A stretch of DNA of 64,000 bases, taken from NCBI GenBank assembly GCA_902834555.1, contig CADFJN010000007.1, forward strand, positions 65,622 to 129,621, written 5' to 3'. Of this stretch, positions 40,987-49,632 are shown one piece after another. A program made the position numbers and the translations under genes. Position 1 is the first letter of the stretch, and each line of letters starts with the position of its first letter. Origin of the DNA: Atopobiaceae bacterium. GTDB lineage: Bacteria; Actinomycetota; Coriobacteriia; Coriobacteriales; Atopobiaceae. Under the pieces are notes generated by a model, which saw only the letters and a program-made list of their open reading frames with translations, did no database searches and was not told the DNA's origin.

Positions 40987-41775
40987 ATGGCAAATGGCCG
41001 CTCAAGTTATGCCGCAAGTTCTGAAAGAGCAAAAAATGGTGCAAGGGGCCAGCATGGGAGAATAGGCGTCTTCGATGCCATACGCGGTTTCTCCGTCATT
41101 TCGATGATGCTCTTTCACCTCTGCTATGACCTGCGTTTTCTAGCGGGGGTAAATCTCGCGTGGTTTGCCCCTCCCCTACAGGATATCTGGCGCGCGAGCA
41201 TCTCGTGGACGTTTCTCTTTGTCGCCGGCTGCATGTGCTCGCTTTCGAGAAACAATCTCAAGCGCGGCCTAATGTACGGTGCTGTTGCGGTGGCAATCTA
41301 TGCGGTAACGGCATTTGCTGATGTGGATACGCCCATCTCATTCGGCATCATCTTCTGCATGTCAGCATGCACGCTTGTGGCGTGGCTACTCGAGAAGCTC
41401 CACTGCATGCCACAAGGCCCCGCAGCTGCAGCCATACTCATTGTTTGCTTTGTCATTATCCTTGGGATTCCCTCGGGAACCATGGGAGTTGGCCCGCTCT
41501 CGCTAGAGCTTCCGAAGTCGCTCTATTCCCTTCCTGACCTTGCTTGGCTCGGCATTCCTGGCCCCGGCTTTGAGTCTGGAGACTATTATCCTCTTCTCCC
41601 CTACGCACTCATGTACTTGGCCGGTGCATCAATAGGTAGTTGGCTCACGGACAGAGACTATCCCAGATGGGCTCAGGACGCCTACGTTCCCGTGCTCAAC
41701 TTTGTGGGACGTCACGCTCTCGTCGTCTATGTAATTCACCAGCCTATTTTGCTGCTTCTCACTGGTGTGGTGTAG
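40987..41775 (+). CDS. DUF1624 family membrane protein (acyltransferase-3-like)
   Basis: An integral membrane protein of 262 residues with about seven helices. It matches the DUF1624 / heparan-alpha-glucosaminide acetyltransferase group: RIGVFDAIRGFSVISMMLFH, LCYDLRF, and the C-terminal FVGRHALVVYVIHQPIL. The family is thought to move acyl groups across or at the membrane; the role is not known in bacteria. The ATG lies 8 bases after lexA, but expression may depend on lexA promoters. Its end overlaps the convergent hflX gene by 17 bases and no terminator lies between. Confidence 0.75.
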   Translation: MANGRSSYAASSERAKNGARGQHGRIGVFDAIRGFSVISMMLFHLCYDLRFLAGVNLAWFAPPLQDIWRASISWTFLFVAGCMCSLSRNNLKRGLMYGAVAVAIYAVTAFADVDTPISFGIIFCMSACTLVAWLLEKLHCMPQGPAAAAILIVCFVIILGIPSGTMGVGPLSLELPKSLYSLPDLAWLGIPGPGFESGDYYPLLPYALMYLAGASIGSWLTDRDYPRWAQDAYVPVLNFVGRHALVVYVIHQPILLLLTGVV

Positions 41776-43099
41776 GAGCGGTAACATCCCAGGACCCAAA
41801 TTCGTCATCGGGGACCATATAGGGCGCAAGGGTAGAGCGCATCCTTTCCGAGGCGCTCACCGTAGCCAAAAGGCCATTCTCGGTATAAACCTCACGTATG
41901 ATCTGGCACCGTTCATGGACCATCTTCATGAGAATGCCTTTGGAGAATGGCACCAAGACGGTAATCGTGGCATCTCCACGCGAGGCTTCACGTGCTACGC
42001 GATAGAGCAGGCCGGAGAAGCCAGTCCCCTCTCGCGCGGAAATGGAAACCGCATCTGGATGCCGGGCTTGGAGATCGGTGAGGGCCTCTGGGGTGAGGAG
42101 GTCGCACTTGTTGAGGACAAGTACGGTGGGAATCTGGTTTGCGCCGATCTCGTCCAGAACAGAGCGAACGGCACGTATCTGGCGCTCAACCCCTGGATCC
42201 GAAGCATCTGCAACAAGAAGAATGAGGTCAGCGGCGCGCACCTCTGCCAGCGTGGATTTAAATGCCTCAACGAGCGTTGTCGGGAGCTTCTGGATGAACC
42301 CAACGGTATCGGTAAGAGTGACCTTACGCCCCTCTTCAAGCTCAATCGAGCGCGTTGTGGGATCGAGCGTGGCAAATAGCTCGTTTCGCACGTAGACATC
42401 AGATCCCGTGAGGGCATTGAGGAGCGTCGATTTACCCGCGTTGGTATAGCCCGAAAGAGCAACGCGATAGACCCCCGAGTCCCAGCGAGCCTTAGACTGT
42501 ACCTCTCGCCTGGTCTCGAGACGCACAAGCTCATCGCGAAGCGTCGAGATACGCTTGCGCACGAGCCGACGATCAACCTCGAGCTGGCTCTCGCCCTGCC
42601 CAAAACGCGAGCCGATCCCTCCTCGCGTCTGCTCCCCCACTAGGTGGCTCCACATTCCGCGCAACCGGGGCAGGACATACTGAAGCTGCGCAAGCTGAAC
42701 CTGCAGGCGTCCCTCGCGAGTTGTCGCATGCACACCAAAGATGTCAAGGATGAGCGCCGTGCGGTCGATGATCTTGACTGGTTCGCCTACGATCTTCTCG
42801 AGGTTGGACTGTTGCGATGGCGTGAGCTCATCATCAAAGATCACTACATCAGCATCAAGGTTGTGCACGTAGGAAACAAGTTCCTCAACTTTGCCCTTAC
42901 CAATGAACGTGCGCGGCACCGGTGCGTCAAGGTGCTGCGTAAGCGTAAGGACAACGTCTGCGCCATCTGTGTCGGCAAGTCGCCCAAGCTCAGCCATGGA
43001 TTCTTCAAGCGTCCAATCGGCATTCCTACCAAAATCGACGCCAACGAGGATGGCCCTCTCTCGCACGGGAGCCGTTGACCTTGGCTCAAAGCGAGCCAT
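41759..43099 (-). CDS. hflX: GTPase HflX
   Basis: HflX is a ribosome-binding GTPase that rescues or splits stalled and hibernating ribosomes. The 446-residue protein has the N-terminal HflX domain (VDFGRNADWTLEESMAEL; GKGKVEELVSYV) and the linker GMWSHLVGEQTRGGIGSRF. The G domain shows GYTNAGKSTLLNAL, DTVGFIQKLP and NKCDLL. The ATG at 43097-43099 follows AGGGGAGG. It lies 2 bases after miaA, and miaA overlaps miaB, so the three form one unit. Confidence 0.94.
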   Translation of the reverse strand: MARFEPRSTAPVRERAILVGVDFGRNADWTLEESMAELGRLADTDGADVVLTLTQHLDAPVPRTFIGKGKVEELVSYVHNLDADVVIFDDELTPSQQSNLEKIVGEPVKIIDRTALILDIFGVHATTREGRLQVQLAQLQYVLPRLRGMWSHLVGEQTRGGIGSRFGQGESQLEVDRRLVRKRISTLRDELVRLETRREVQSKARWDSGVYRVALSGYTNAGKSTLLNALTGSDVYVRNELFATLDPTTRSIELEEGRKVTLTDTVGFIQKLPTTLVEAFKSTLAEVRAADLILLVADASDPGVERQIRAVRSVLDEIGANQIPTVLVLNKCDLLTPEALTDLQARHPDAVSISAREGTGFSGLLYRVAREASRGDATITVLVPFSKGILMKMVHERCQIIREVYTENGLLATVSASERMRSTLAPYMVPDDEFGSWDVTAPTPHQ

Positions 43100-43101
43100 A
43101 G

Positions 43102-44076
43102 CTACCTCCCCTCTTGCGCCATGTGGACCTGGCTGCCAGCAAGCCCAAGCGCATCTCCCACAATGCAATTGCAGGCTTGGCTGGCCCCCATCTCATCGAC
43201 ATCAATCCATCTGGCGCGTCCATCCCTTTTGAGCCAGGAGAGTTGTCGCTTGGCGTAGTGGCGAGTACGGCGCTTAATCTCGTCTTTTGCCTCTGCAAGC
43301 GTGGAATTGCCAGCAAGTGCAGAGAGCACCTCTTTATATCCGATTGCCTGACCTGCCGTATGAGAACAATCCAAGCCGCAGGAGGCAAGCTCACGAACCT
43401 CGTCAACGAGCCCAGCTTCAAACATATTATCGACGCGCTTGTCGATGCGTTGATAGAGCTGTTCACGTGGCATGGAGATGGCCCAGATTCGAGCATCGTA
43501 GTGAGGGATTCTACGTCTAAGGCCCTCGTGGTTCTGGGCATAGCTCACACCTTCGTCGAGCATCTCAAGGGCGCGGACGCAACGCCGCACGTTGTTGGGA
43601 TGAATAAGCTCGGCGCTCTTGGGATCGCGCTCGGCAAGGAGGTCATGAAGCGCTATGGCACCCTTCTCAGCGGCGATACGCTCGTACTTCCGTCGCCGCT
43701 CATCTCCAATCTCGCCCGAGGGGAATTCCATCTCATCGATGACCGCGTCCAGATAGAGGCCAGTGCCTCCGCAGAGGACAGGAACAAGACCGCGTGCGAG
43801 TAAACCGTCCACGCAGGAGCGGGCATCTTGCTGGAAGCGTTGGACCGAGTAGTCCTCGTCAACGTTGGCCACGTCGACCATGAGCAGGGGCACGCGCCTC
43901 TCGGCAGGAGGCGTCTTTGCAGTCCCCAAGTCCATTCCACGGTACACTTGCATGGCATCAACCGAGACAACTGAAGACCCGAGCTTCTGGGCAACGAGTT
44001 CGGAAAGCGCGCTCTTGCCAGAGGCGGTAGGTCCAACGATGCAGACAACACGCCCCGAAGTAGCAGGCTTGCTCAC
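43102..44076 (-). CDS. miaA: tRNA dimethylallyltransferase
   Basis: MiaA adds a dimethylallyl group to A37 of tRNAs reading UNN codons. The 324-residue protein has the P-loop GPTASGKSALSE, the catalytic DAMQVYRGMDLGTAK, GGTGLYLDAVID, and QAIGYKEVLSAL with RTRHYAKRQLSWLKRD. It overlaps miaB by 4 bases, and miaB acts on its product. In many Firmicutes mutS and mutL lie between miaB and miaA; they are absent here. Confidence 0.95.
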   Translation of the reverse strand: MSKPATSGRVVCIVGPTASGKSALSELVAQKLGSSVVSVDAMQVYRGMDLGTAKTPPAERRVPLLMVDVANVDEDYSVQRFQQDARSCVDGLLARGLVPVLCGGTGLYLDAVIDEMEFPSGEIGDERRRKYERIAAEKGAIALHDLLAERDPKSAELIHPNNVRRCVRALEMLDEGVSYAQNHEGLRRRIPHYDARIWAISMPREQLYQRIDKRVDNMFEAGLVDEVRELASCGLDCSHTAGQAIGYKEVLSALAGNSTLAEAKDEIKRRTRHYAKRQLSWLKRDGRARWIDVDEMGASQACNCIVGDALGLAGSQVHMAQEGR

Positions 44077-45446
44077 GAAAGGCCGCCCTCGACGGAGCCG
44101 CGCAGGTACCAGGTACGAGCCTCCTTGACGCGAACGCGTGCGATCTTGCCCACCGCATCTTGCGGGTTCATCCCAACAGGGAGCCGGAAGTGAACAGTCC
44201 TGTTCTTCTCGCTGTGACCAACCATGACAGAGTCGTCTCGCTTGGACGGCCCCTCCACCAGGACGCCAACGAGCTGCCCCAGGTCCTCCTGGTTGGCATC
44301 GTGGGCCTGCTGGGCGACCTGCTCGGCAAGTCGGTCAAAGCGATCCTGGATGACCTCGTGTGATGTGTTGTCAACCATCTTGGCGGCGGGGGTTCCAGGA
44401 CGCGGCGAATAGATGAACGTGAAGGCAGAAGAGAAGCCAGCCTCATGCACGAGGGAGAGCGTTTCCTGGAAGTCTTCCTCGGTCTCGCCGGGGAAGCCAA
44501 CGATGATGTCGGTGGAGAGCGCAATATCAGGGATTGCGGCGCGGAGACGTCCAACCAACGCCAGATACTCATCTCTCGTGTAGCTGCGATTCATCGCCTT
44601 GAGAACGCGCGTGGACCCCGATTGCACCGCCAGGTGGAGATGCGGCATCACGGCAGGGACCTCGGCCATGGCGGCGATGGTCTCGTCCGAGAGGTCCTTG
44701 GGGTTGCTCGAGGTGAAGCGGATGCGCTCGATGCCCGTCTCGCCGACTGCACGCAGGAGCTCGGCAAAGCGTGGCTCTCCGTAGATGTTCCTCCCGTAGG
44801 AGTTGACGTTTTGGCCGAGAAGGCAAATCTCACGAACGCCATCAGCCACGAGGAGGCGGCACTCCGCCACCACGCTCTCGATGGTGCGGCTGCGCTCACG
44901 ACCACGAACATACGGGACGATGCAGTAGGTGCAGAAGTTGTTGCAGCCGCTCATGATGGGCACCCAAGCGTGGTAGCGCTCCGCACGGTGGCTGGGCAAA
45001 TCGGTCGAGAAGCCCGTGCCAGGCTCTTCTGTGTCCACTTCGATGGCACCGGGCTGATCGCCAAAGGCCTCAGAGAGGAGTCTAGGGAGGCTTGCCAGGG
45101 CGCTTGTGCCAAATACCACGTCGACGTTGGGAATGTGGGCTCGCAGCCGCTCTCCGTCACGCTGCGCGATGCAGCCACCAACAGCGACGACACGCCTTCC
45201 GGAAGGAGGCGTGGGAGCAGAGACCATGGCAGACGCCTGACCATAGAGGCGCTGGTCCGCATTCTCGCGGACGCAACACGTCATGTACACCACGATGTCA
45301 GCGTCATCGGGGCTTGCGACCTCGATGCAACCGCACGAGTCGAGAAGGCCTGAGACCCTCTCGGAATCGTGCATGTTCATCTGGCAGCCGAAGGTCTTGA
45401 TGCTGTACGTCTTGCCGACGAGCACCTGGGTGTCAGAAGATGCCAT
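44073..45446 (-). CDS. miaB: tRNA-2-methylthio-N6-dimethylallyladenosine synthase
   Basis: MiaB is a radical-SAM methylthiotransferase that turns i6A37 into ms2i6A37. The 457-residue protein has the UPF0004 domain with C21 (KTFGCQMNMHDSER), the TCCVRENA site and VGGCIAQRDG. The radical-SAM motif is CNNFCTYC. A C-terminal TRAM domain closes it (LVGVLVEGPSKRDDS). It follows spoVS with no gap. RimO, from the same family, is encoded 7 kb to the right. Confidence 0.95.
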   Translation of the reverse strand: MASSDTQVLVGKTYSIKTFGCQMNMHDSERVSGLLDSCGCIEVASPDDADIVVYMTCCVRENADQRLYGQASAMVSAPTPPSGRRVVAVGGCIAQRDGERLRAHIPNVDVVFGTSALASLPRLLSEAFGDQPGAIEVDTEEPGTGFSTDLPSHRAERYHAWVPIMSGCNNFCTYCIVPYVRGRERSRTIESVVAECRLLVADGVREICLLGQNVNSYGRNIYGEPRFAELLRAVGETGIERIRFTSSNPKDLSDETIAAMAEVPAVMPHLHLAVQSGSTRVLKAMNRSYTRDEYLALVGRLRAAIPDIALSTDIIVGFPGETEEDFQETLSLVHEAGFSSAFTFIYSPRPGTPAAKMVDNTSHEVIQDRFDRLAEQVAQQAHDANQEDLGQLVGVLVEGPSKRDDSVMVGHSEKNRTVHFRLPVGMNPQDAVGKIARVRVKEARTWYLRGSVEGGLS

Positions 45447-45764
45447 CTACGCGACCACTCCCCTGTCGTCCATAGCGTCTGCCGAGGTGCTTTGGGGCGT
45501 AAGCCTGTGGACGTAAACGGCAAAGCGGATTGCCGTGCGCTTCTCGCCCCCGATGTCGATGTCCGAGAACGTTGGCGCACAGGAGATGTCAACACCGGTA
45601 GGGATGAGAAACCCACGTGCGATGGCAAGCGCCTTCACGGCCTGGTTGACCGCACCAGCTCCGACGCACTGCATGTTGACGGGAACCCCGTCCTTAACCA
45701 TGCCGGCAATTGCCCCGGCGACAGACGCCGGAGATGACTTGCTCGAGACCTTCAGAAAATCCAT
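45447..45764 (-). CDS. spoVS: Stage V sporulation protein S homologue
   Basis: A small Alba-like protein of 105 residues with the SpoVS core: LKVSSKSSPASVAGAIAGM, NMQCVGAGAVNQAVKALAIARGF and PTFSDIDIGGEKRTAIRFAV. The last 17 residues are extra compared with the Bacillus protein (about 86). SpoVS is widespread in non-sporulating bacteria and probably binds nucleic acid. Its position between rny and miaB is as in many Firmicutes, where SpoVS follows rny. Role here is unknown. Confidence 0.9.
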   Translation of the reverse strand: MDFLKVSSKSSPASVAGAIAGMVKDGVPVNMQCVGAGAVNQAVKALAIARGFLIPTGVDISCAPTFSDIDIGGEKRTAIRFAVYVHRLTPQSTSADAMDDRGVVA

Positions 45765-45911
45765 GCTGTTGATGCTCCAATGGTGCGGTGGTTATCGGTG
45801 TGGTGCGTTTGACTTCGCTGATGAGAGTTTATATAGCAACGATTGTAATGTCCCAGCTAGCTAATGCAAATGCAAAGTGAAGCAAGCGGAGTGACAGATA
45901 CACAAATACGT

Positions 45912-47009
45912 CTAATCCGCCTCTTCAAGGTCAAAGGTCACGGTAATGCGGCCCTTGCCAACCCTCACCTTTGGATTGTTGACGAGAGAAACGTAATACC
46001 GGTCTTCGATAAACGAGAAGTCCTTCGCAAGAACACGGGAGAACTCTTCTGCGTCAGGCTTTGAGAGCTTAAGGCCGCGACGGTCACGGTAAAGGTCAAC
46101 CGGCTTGGGCCCCGTGGGGGCATCCGCCTTGCGGAGCATGCGCGAGGCGACGCTTCTCAGAGGGCGAATCTGCCCAGACACCACACGGTGCGCCGTGCGT
46201 TCGCTCATCTCAAGTCCAAGGCCCTGGCAGACCGAGAGGAGCTCCCTCGCATCCGCAGCTGCCCGAAGTCGTTCAAGCACGGGCAGGGCTGTGAGGTCGT
46301 CGATAAAGAGCAGATCTGAGCCGTCAACTGTGGGAGTAACGCGAGCGCGAGCGGTGGCAGCGATCTCTGCCGGAGAACCAACATAGACCTCGCAGGTGCC
46401 ATATTCCTCGAGCGCGAACTCGCAGCACGTACGCACAATATTGTGAGGCCCCCGAGCGCAGGTGCGCCTTCCATCTTCGTCTTCACCCAGCGCGGGCCAC
46501 GTGGACTGATCGGCACGCTCGGTGAGCTTGGTGGCGTCAGTCACAACCGAGATAGACGCCCCTTTCCCCGGGGCAGACGAGGCAACACGCGCTGACTCTG
46601 CATTCTCCTTTACCGAGTAGAGCGCCATGCCACGCCCGTGGACACCCCAGCGGTCAACGTGGACACTTTCGAGCTTCGAGGTAACGCGCGCCTCGAAGAT
46701 ATGCTCCTGCATGTCCTCCGGAATGCCCGAACCATCGTCGAGGATGGTCGTGGTGCGAAGGTCCCCCTCACGAGACGTGGCAAGGTAGATGCGCTTTGCG
46801 CCGGCATCCCTAGAGTTGCGTAGAAGCTCGATGACCATGTCCTCCACGCAACGGATATCGTGCTTTGCCTGGCGGCGCTCCGCCTCCGCAACGCGGAGGC
46901 GAACATAGCCCTCGCCAAGGTTCTCCTCTACACGGAGCGACCGCTCGCCGCCCATGCGAGCGACGAAATCGGCCAAACCGGCCGCGTTGGAGTCCTGCTC
47001 CCCTGCCAC
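45912..47009 (-). CDS. GHKL-family ATPase of unknown function, downstream of rny
   Basis: A 365-residue protein with a Bergerat ATP-binding fold: N-box VIELLRNSRDAG (E61, N65), G1 DDGSGIPEDM (92-97), G2 WGVHGRGMALYS (122-127) and G3 GKGAS (148-152). The N-box and the TSKLES segment recall MutL and the G2 layout recalls topoisomerase VI-B, but no transducer or endonuclease motif is clear. Residues 160-365 do not match a family I know; they include ARELLSVCQGLGLEMSER and a basic block GQIRPLRSVASRMLRK. It lies 15 bases after rny, so it is cotranscribed. It could act in RNA or DNA metabolism; a histidine-kinase role is unlikely since no H-box or membrane part is present. Confidence 0.65.
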   Translation of the reverse strand: MAGEQDSNAAGLADFVARMGGERSLRVEENLGEGYVRLRVAEAERRQAKHDIRCVEDMVIELLRNSRDAGAKRIYLATSREGDLRTTTILDDGSGIPEDMQEHIFEARVTSKLESVHVDRWGVHGRGMALYSVKENAESARVASSAPGKGASISVVTDATKLTERADQSTWPALGEDEDGRRTCARGPHNIVRTCCEFALEEYGTCEVYVGSPAEIAATARARVTPTVDGSDLLFIDDLTALPVLERLRAAADARELLSVCQGLGLEMSERTAHRVVSGQIRPLRSVASRMLRKADAPTGPKPVDLYRDRRGLKLSKPDAEEFSRVLAKDFSFIEDRYYVSLVNNPKVRVGKGRITVTFDLEEAD

Positions 47010-47024
47010 GGTAGTACCTCTCGC

Positions 47025-48575
47025 CTACTTGGCGACGTCAACCGCGCGGGACTCGCGGATAACCACAACGCGCACCTGACCGGGGTATTCCATCTCGTCC
47101 TCGATCTGCTTGGCGATGTCATGCGCAAGCACGGTTGCCTGAGCGTCGGAGATCTTCTCGGGCTCGACCATCACGTGGAGCTCGCGTCCTGCCTGCATGG
47201 CATAGGTACGCTCGACTCCCTCGTGGGCATTGGAAATCTCCTCAAGCTTCTCGAGGCGCTTGATGTAAGTCTCGGCAGACTCACGACGAGCACCAGGACG
47301 TGCTGCGGAGATGGCGTCTGCCGCCTGTACGAGGACGTCGAGGACGGTATCTGGGTCGACGTCGGCATGGTGTGCCTCGATGGCATGAACGATCTCGGGG
47401 CGCTCTCCATAGCGGCGAGCGAGGTCGGCGCCAATAACGGCATGTGGGCCCTCGACCTCGTGGTCGATTGCCTTGCCAATGTCATGGAGAAGCCCTGCGC
47501 GCTTGGCGGGGGCGGGGTCCATTCCCAGCTCTGAGGCCATGATGCCGCAGAGCGCGGAGACCTGGATGGAGTGAGAGAGGACGTTCTGCCCAAAGGAGGT
47601 ACGGTACTTGAGCGCACCCAGGGTCTTCACGATTTCGGGGTGGAGGTCATGGATGCCTGCGTCGAAGGCAGCCTGCTCGCCAGCCTCGCGAACGCGCTCG
47701 TTGACAAGGTCCTCGGCCTTCTTATAGAGCTCCTCGATACGTGCGGGGTGAATACGTCCGTCAGCGATGAGGTTCTCAAGAGCTACACGAGCCGTCTCAC
47801 GACGGACGGGATCAAAGCTCGAGAGGACAACTGTCTCGGGCGTGTCGTCAATGACGAGCGAGACGCCGGAAACTTGCTCGAAGGTACGGATGTTCCTGCC
47901 CTCACGTCCGATGATGCGACCCTTGAGGTCATCGGAGGGAATGTGGACGGTGGTGACGGTTATCTCGCCCGCCTGGTCGGCAGCGCAGCGCTGGATAGCC
48001 GTGGAGATGATCTCTCGAGCGGTCTTGTCAGCCTTTGCACGCACGTTCTGCTCGGACTCGCGGAGGATCTGGGCCTCGTCACGAACGCTCTCGGCACGGA
48101 CGCGTGCGATGAGCTCGTCGTGAGCCTCGTCCTTCGAGAGGCCGGCGATACGCTCGAGCTCGGTGGTCTGCTTGCCCTCGAGGGCATCGAGGTCGTTCTT
48201 GCGACGGTCAAGCTGGCTCTGAAGGTCAGAGAGCTGACGCTCGCGCTTGTCGAGGGCGTCATTGCGGCGATCGAGGGACTCCTCACGCTGCATGATGCGG
48301 CCTTCCATAGACTGCAGCTCGCCCTTGCGCTTCTTCTCCTCTGCCTCAGAGTTCTGCTTGAGCTGGAGAATCTCCTCCTTGGCTTCGAGCACCGCCTCCT
48401 TCTTGGCAGTGTCCGCTTGGCGGCGGGCCTCAGACGTGATGCGCTCGGCCTCGCCGCGCGCGCTCTCGATTTGCTCATTAGCAGATTTGAGCTTGGAGTT
48501 GCTCTTCCCAGCCAGGAGGAAGTACGCCAAACCCGCTCCTACCGCTAGGCAGATAATTCCTATAACAATTTCCAT
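47025..48575 (-). CDS. rny: Ribonuclease Y
   Basis: RNase Y is a membrane-anchored endoribonuclease that starts mRNA decay. The 516-residue protein has an N-terminal helix (1-22), a long coiled coil (25-190) and a KH domain (GRIIGREGRNIRTFEQVSG). The HD domain follows (NVLSHSIQVSALCG; GLLHDIGKAIDHEVEG; AIEAHHADVDPD). Length is normal. The start has GAGGAGCGG in front. It heads a unit with the GHKL ATPase. A 352-base gap separates it from recX. Confidence 0.95.
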   Translation of the reverse strand: MEIVIGIICLAVGAGLAYFLLAGKSNSKLKSANEQIESARGEAERITSEARRQADTAKKEAVLEAKEEILQLKQNSEAEEKKRKGELQSMEGRIMQREESLDRRNDALDKRERQLSDLQSQLDRRKNDLDALEGKQTTELERIAGLSKDEAHDELIARVRAESVRDEAQILRESEQNVRAKADKTAREIISTAIQRCAADQAGEITVTTVHIPSDDLKGRIIGREGRNIRTFEQVSGVSLVIDDTPETVVLSSFDPVRRETARVALENLIADGRIHPARIEELYKKAEDLVNERVREAGEQAAFDAGIHDLHPEIVKTLGALKYRTSFGQNVLSHSIQVSALCGIMASELGMDPAPAKRAGLLHDIGKAIDHEVEGPHAVIGADLARRYGERPEIVHAIEAHHADVDPDTVLDVLVQAADAISAARPGARRESAETYIKRLEKLEEISNAHEGVERTYAMQAGRELHVMVEPEKISDAQATVLAHDIAKQIEDEMEYPGQVRVVVIRESRAVDVAK

Positions 48576-48927
48576 AGCCGCTCCTCAGATGACGAATTCA
48601 CGAGATTGTTCAGGAGACCCCAACGCATAGCGCTGGGGAACCCGCCATCGGGGTATCCGGCCGCAGATGCCAAAAACATGACGTTCCATGATGCTGCCAC
48701 GGTGAAACAATTACAATGCACAGCTGGTAAACCAGCGGAAGATACGCTCTCAGGCCTTTCAATCATATGTTCGCATTTGATACCTGTCAAACTGTTAGGG
48801 TACCGCCCGCGCCCAAACCAGCCCCGCTTCACGGAATATACGAGAGAAGCAAGAGGCGAGACGAACTGTGGAGAGAATGGGTATCGATTGCGGGCTCGCC
48901 GCAGAATGCAACGAGCCCGCAGAACGG
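48576..48927. other. 352-base intergenic region: rny leader and recX downstream region
   Basis: I find no gene here. On the minus strand it should hold the rny promoter and leader. Visible structures are a GC-rich hairpin CCCCAACGC/GCGCTGGGG at about 48618-48638, a short GCTGGT/ACCAGC hairpin near 48722-48735, and the recX terminator at 48890-48920. One 8/10 match to the SOS box (CAATCATATGTTCG, near 48758-48771) is probably chance. I recognise no riboswitch or known RNA. Confidence 0.5.
48890..48920 (-). terminator. Terminator after recX
   Basis: A perfect 9-bp stem GCGGGCTCG with CGAGCCCGC and a 13-base loop, 8 bases after the recX stop on the minus strand. No T tract follows. Confidence 0.55.
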
Positions 48928-49632
48928 TTAAATCTCCTCTTGGCGCTCATCTAGGACGCGTTTGGCGGTTCTAGCGGCAAGCCCCAAGGGAAATCCCCGC
49001 GTAGACAGGAAACGCACAATCTTCTCGTAGTCGTTTTTGCCAGTAAGGCGACGCCTGGAAGCAAGCTCGTAGGCCGTCTCCTCCTCAGACTCCTGTGTGA
49101 GGTAGAGCTCGGGCCAACCAGGAACATCACCAATGTCTATGCCGCGGCGCGAAAGCTCCCGCTCAATCCGAACCCTTCCCCAGCGCTGGGATAGCTTCGA
49201 GCGGATAAAGGCGTCGGCAAAGCGTGTGTTGTCCACAAGGCCGCATTCGACTGCCCTCTTGCAAGTGTGCTCGACGGTCTGAGGTGCATAACCATCCCTC
49301 AAGAGCCGCTCAGAGAGCTCGCCTTCGGAGTAGTCCCTTCGGTCGATGAGGGAGGCCGAACGCTCCATGGCGCACTTGCGAGAGACCTCCCCCATCGAAT
49401 ACAACAGCTCGGCACGTGACGAGGGAAGAAGCTCTCGGCCTCTGGCCTTGGCGTCTAGCGAACGCGCCACCGCAACGGGGACGCTAATGTGCTCTTCCCC
49501 GTGCTTGGGCGTTCTCACCACAACCTCACCGCGAGGAGCGGCCTGCCCCAGGCCGCGTGATCCGCGCTGGGGCAGGTGGACCTCCCAGTCAAGAGCCGTC
49601 TTTGGCCACTCTCTCTTGGCGGAACGCGTCAC
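48928..49632 (-). CDS. recX: RecA regulator RecX
   Basis: RecX inhibits RecA filament growth and ATPase. The 234-residue protein has the three-helix RecX repeats: LIDRRDYSEGELSERLLRDG, CGLVDNTRFADAFIRSKL and GRVRIERELSRRGI. The first 85 residues are extra, basic and poorly conserved. The GTG start overlaps the recA stop (GTGA), so the two are coupled and share the SOS promoter. Confidence 0.9.
   Translation of the reverse strand: MTRSAKREWPKTALDWEVHLPQRGSRGLGQAAPRGEVVVRTPKHGEEHISVPVAVARSLDAKARGRELLPSSRAELLYSMGEVSRKCAMERSASLIDRRDYSEGELSERLLRDGYAPQTVEHTCKRAVECGLVDNTRFADAFIRSKLSQRWGRVRIERELSRRGIDIGDVPGWPELYLTQESEEETAYELASRRRLTGKNDYEKIVRFLSTRGFPLGLAARTAKRVLDERQEEI

Noticed and set aside
48576..48640. 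CAGGAGACC near the rny start, like the end of a cobalamin riboswitch
   Set aside because: The other conserved blocks of the riboswitch are missing and the orientation does not fit rny.
48755..48773. SOS-box-like site upstream of rny
   Set aside because: Only 8 of 10 consensus positions match and there is no promoter around it.
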